Shown piece after piece: positions 47,448-49,648 of a stretch of DNA of 49,648 nt. The notes under the pieces are model-generated. The model was given only the letters and a program-made list of their open reading frames with translations, did not search any database and was not told where the DNA came from. The DNA lies in NCBI GenBank assembly GCA_016745055.1, contig JADGDF010000001.1:1-49648 (forward strand), written 5' to 3'. Both the position numbers and the translations under genes were made by a program. The DNA is from Thiotrichaceae bacterium. GTDB lineage: Bacteria > Pseudomonadota > Gammaproteobacteria > Beggiatoales > Beggiatoaceae. Each line of letters begins with the position of its first letter. The stretch's first letter is position 1.

Positions 47448-49460
47448 TTATGCTGAAGTTTCTTGTGTCACACTTTTTGTTTCTAATTCTCTAAGAGGTA
47501 GCATAGCATGACCGACACCTAAACCAAAAATACCTGTAAATAACATGACCGAGCGCGTTAAACTATATTGCAAAATAGAAGCTGCCGCAAAATTAGCCAC
47601 TCCATAACCTGCCCAAAAAATTAAGCTATTACGAAGGTTGCCGTTCAGTTGATGCGAAGTGTCAAATATTTCTGGCAATTGTTTTAAACTACCATCAAGT
47701 AACACGATTTGTGCCATATCCGTGGCAATACTGGAAGCGCCACTTAAGGAAACTGAGACATTCGCCCGTTTCATCGCAATGGCATCATTAATTCCATCAC
47801 CCACAAAGCAAACACTGTGGCCTTGTTGTTGTAATTGTTCTACTAACGCTGATTTTTCTTGAGGTAATACTTCATAAAAATATTGTTCTATTCCCAATGA
47901 TTCTGCTAACTTGCGAGTTGCTTGTTGATGATCACCTGACACAATTGCAATATGTTTGATACTTTTTTTGCGCAACGCTGCTAAAACTTGCTGAACTTCA
48001 GGACGAATTTGAGGCCTTAATTCAAGTGCACCTTTAACTTGTTGATCAACAGCAACCAAAATAAGAGAGTAACCTTGTTCATCAGTATACTGCTTGGCTT
48101 GTTGTATACTCTTAGGCAGCGGAATATTTTCGGACAGCATAAAGCGAATACTGCCAACTTGAATGACTCTATCTTGGTGATAAACCGTAATCCCATAACC
48201 AATTTTATAATTCGCGTCATCAATGTCAAATAAAGTCAAATCGTGGTTTTGTGTCGCAGTTAAAATAGCATTGGCAACAGGGTGGGTTAAACGACGTTCC
48301 ACTGAAGCTGCATAAGTTAAAATCTGTGATGCATTTAAATCTGCACAGATAATAATATTACCCACTTCAGGTTGATCAGTGGTTAAAGTGCCTGTTTTAT
48401 CAAATAGTACAGTATCAACTTTTGGGGCTTGTTCCAATGCTCGACCATCTTTGACCAAAACGTCTTTGGATGTGATGACATTCAAATGATTTAAGGTGAG
48501 CATTGAAGTAATCACTCTGATGGTATTGGTCGGCGTGCTAATTAAAATTGCGGCCGCTGAAGATAAGCCAATTAATGGAGTGGCAACAACGCTGGAAATT
48601 AATAAGGGCATTGATGCTTTATCAGCCCATTTTTCACCTTGAAGCTGTAAGTTGGTTTTAAAGTTCGCAGTGTGTTCCAGCAATTCACCTAATTTAGAAA
48701 CTGTGGTTTCTTGACCTGTTTTTTCAACTTGTAAACGAATTTGACCACCAATGACCAATGTTGAAGCAAAAACGCTGTCACCCACTGTTTTTTCAACGGG
48801 TATTGCTTCGCCCGTGAGTGCATGTTGGTCAATCATGGCCATACCAGCCTGAATCACTCCATCCACAGGAATGATTGTCCCCGTACTCACAATCACAACA
48901 TCTTCTAACTGCACAGTTTCTAATGGAACTTCAACTTCTACTTCATTCCTTAATACCCAAACTTTTGCAGGCTGCTGCTCAAACACATTAGTCAGTATTT
49001 TTTTTGAAGTATCTTTAGTTTTGACCACCATTTTATCACCAAAGTGATATACCCAAGCTTCTATTGCACCTGCAAAATATTGATTTAAACCAATCGCAAG
49101 CAGTCCTGTGGTCGCTGTTAGCGTATCGTTTTTAATACGCCGCTCAGTGATTAACGAATGAATAGCTGTATCAATAATAGGCACGGTTGAGTAGCTAATA
49201 ATCGCGACACTCACTGGCACTATAGGGGGATAAATATAACCTACTAAGCTAATGCCTACGCCAACAGAACTAACGGCAAACTGGTGATTATGGGAATTAA
49301 TTGGTAGTGTTTGGTTGGTTGAGGATTCATCAACGCTAACGCTATTGTTTGCCTCAGCCTGATGTGCAGTAATCAAAGACTGTTTGGTGGTACAACAATG
49401 TTGATAGGCTTTAACACCAGCATAAACAAAGAATGTGATACCTAATTTTGCGAATAACAT
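47448..49460 (-). CDS. P1B-like heavy-metal ATPase lacking the CPC motif
   Basis: 670 residues. The actuator TGEA is at 216-219, the phosphorylation site DKTGTLT at 354-360, a hinge GDGIND near 555, and two C-terminal membrane helices follow. The membrane site that is normally CPC or SPC reads ISTPTNTIRV (308-317). No N-terminal CXXC metal-binding domain is present; a Cys-Cys pair (22-23) sits after the first helix. The layout resembles the CtpC-like ATPases. The ion is unknown. The gene is preceded by a 7-bp tandem repeat. Confidence 0.8.
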   Translation of the reverse strand: MLFAKLGITFFVYAGVKAYQHCCTTKQSLITAHQAEANNSVSVDESSTNQTLPINSHNHQFAVSSVGVGISLVGYIYPPIVPVSVAIISYSTVPIIDTAIHSLITERRIKNDTLTATTGLLAIGLNQYFAGAIEAWVYHFGDKMVVKTKDTSKKILTNVFEQQPAKVWVLRNEVEVEVPLETVQLEDVVIVSTGTIIPVDGVIQAGMAMIDQHALTGEAIPVEKTVGDSVFASTLVIGGQIRLQVEKTGQETTVSKLGELLEHTANFKTNLQLQGEKWADKASMPLLISSVVATPLIGLSSAAAILISTPTNTIRVITSMLTLNHLNVITSKDVLVKDGRALEQAPKVDTVLFDKTGTLTTDQPEVGNIIICADLNASQILTYAASVERRLTHPVANAILTATQNHDLTLFDIDDANYKIGYGITVYHQDRVIQVGSIRFMLSENIPLPKSIQQAKQYTDEQGYSLILVAVDQQVKGALELRPQIRPEVQQVLAALRKKSIKHIAIVSGDHQQATRKLAESLGIEQYFYEVLPQEKSALVEQLQQQGHSVCFVGDGINDAIAMKRANVSVSLSGASSIATDMAQIVLLDGSLKQLPEIFDTSHQLNGNLRNSLIFWAGYGVANFAAASILQYSLTRSVMLFTGIFGLGVGHAMLPLRELETKSVTQETSA

Positions 49461-49542
49461 GTCGAACAGCTACATTTTAGAGTGGGGTGTTCAGAAGTCA
49501 GAATAAAAAGATTGACAAGAAAAAATCAAGATTTATGCTACT

Positions 49543-49648
49543 TTCTGACTTCTGACTTCTGACTTCTGACTTCTGACTTCTGACTTCTGACTTCTGACTT
49601 CTGACTTCTGACTTCTGACTTCTGACTTCTGACTTCTGACTTCTGACT
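49543..49648. repeat. 7-bp tandem repeat (TTCTGAC)n to the window end
   Basis: The unit TTCTGAC is repeated about 15 times without change and continues past the edge. An inverse copy (CAGAAGTCAGAA) lies at about 49493. It is upstream of the P-type ATPase gene, where a length change could affect expression. Confidence 0.95.

Overview
The window looks like chromosomal DNA of an AT-rich gammaproteobacterium. The AtpA, AtpH, GroEL and TrpB proteins are of gammaproteobacterial type. The accessory load (ROCO-type LRR GTPases, caspase-like and CHAT proteases, a two-partner-secretion exoprotein, an OGT-like TPR glycosyltransferase, many small toxin-antitoxin modules and short palindromic repeats) resembles the large filamentous sulfur bacteria (Thiotrichales, Beggiatoa-like). 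That taxonomic placement is inference.

Layout. (1) 1-8.5 kb: an envelope protease and signalling cluster. A partial NHL-repeat protein running into a peptidase-like domain and a TpsA-like exoprotein are on the minus strand. Divergent from them are a secreted caspase-like peptidase, an ECF-like sigma factor, a one-TM putative anti-sigma factor and a secreted CHAT protease. (2) 8.5-16.5 kb: mostly housekeeping genes (capsule-type glycosyltransferase, groES-groEL under a CIRCE operator, trpB, a tandem-receiver response regulator, a mntA-hepT toxin-antitoxin pair, mdh). (3) 16.5-21 kb: atpI-B-E-F-H-A; atpG, atpD and atpC do not follow. (4) 21-24 kb: a membrane-anchored ROCO GTPase flanked by repeats. 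(5) 24-30.3 kb: an iterative enediyne-type polyketide synthase (KS-AT-ACP-KR-DH-PPTase) overlapping its hotdog thioesterase. A 126-bp palindromic element is inserted in frame in the AT domain. (6) 30.3-31.8 kb: a secreted trypsin-like protease and an orphan antitoxin. (7) 31.8-39.5 kb: a second ROCO gene broken by a small TIR element, then a run of three apparently intact VapBC-type modules mixed with decayed toxins, antitoxins and 5' stubs of ROCO genes, separated by one dispersed repeat. (8) 39.5-41.2 kb: a DUF1348 protein, a dead IS4-type transposase with a nested MITE, and further repeats. (9) 41.2-49.6 kb: a TPR/OGT glycosyltransferase, a CDF metal exporter, a secreted papain-like protease, a P1B-like ATPase without a CPC motif, and a 7-bp tandem repeat reaching the window end.

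The most interesting candidates are the caspase/sigma/anti-sigma/CHAT cluster, which has the right parts for a protease-triggered sigma-factor switch in the envelope; the minimal enediyne PKS-thioesterase pair outside any visible enediyne cluster; and the in-frame palindromic insertion inside that PKS. No tRNA, rRNA or CRISPR array was seen.
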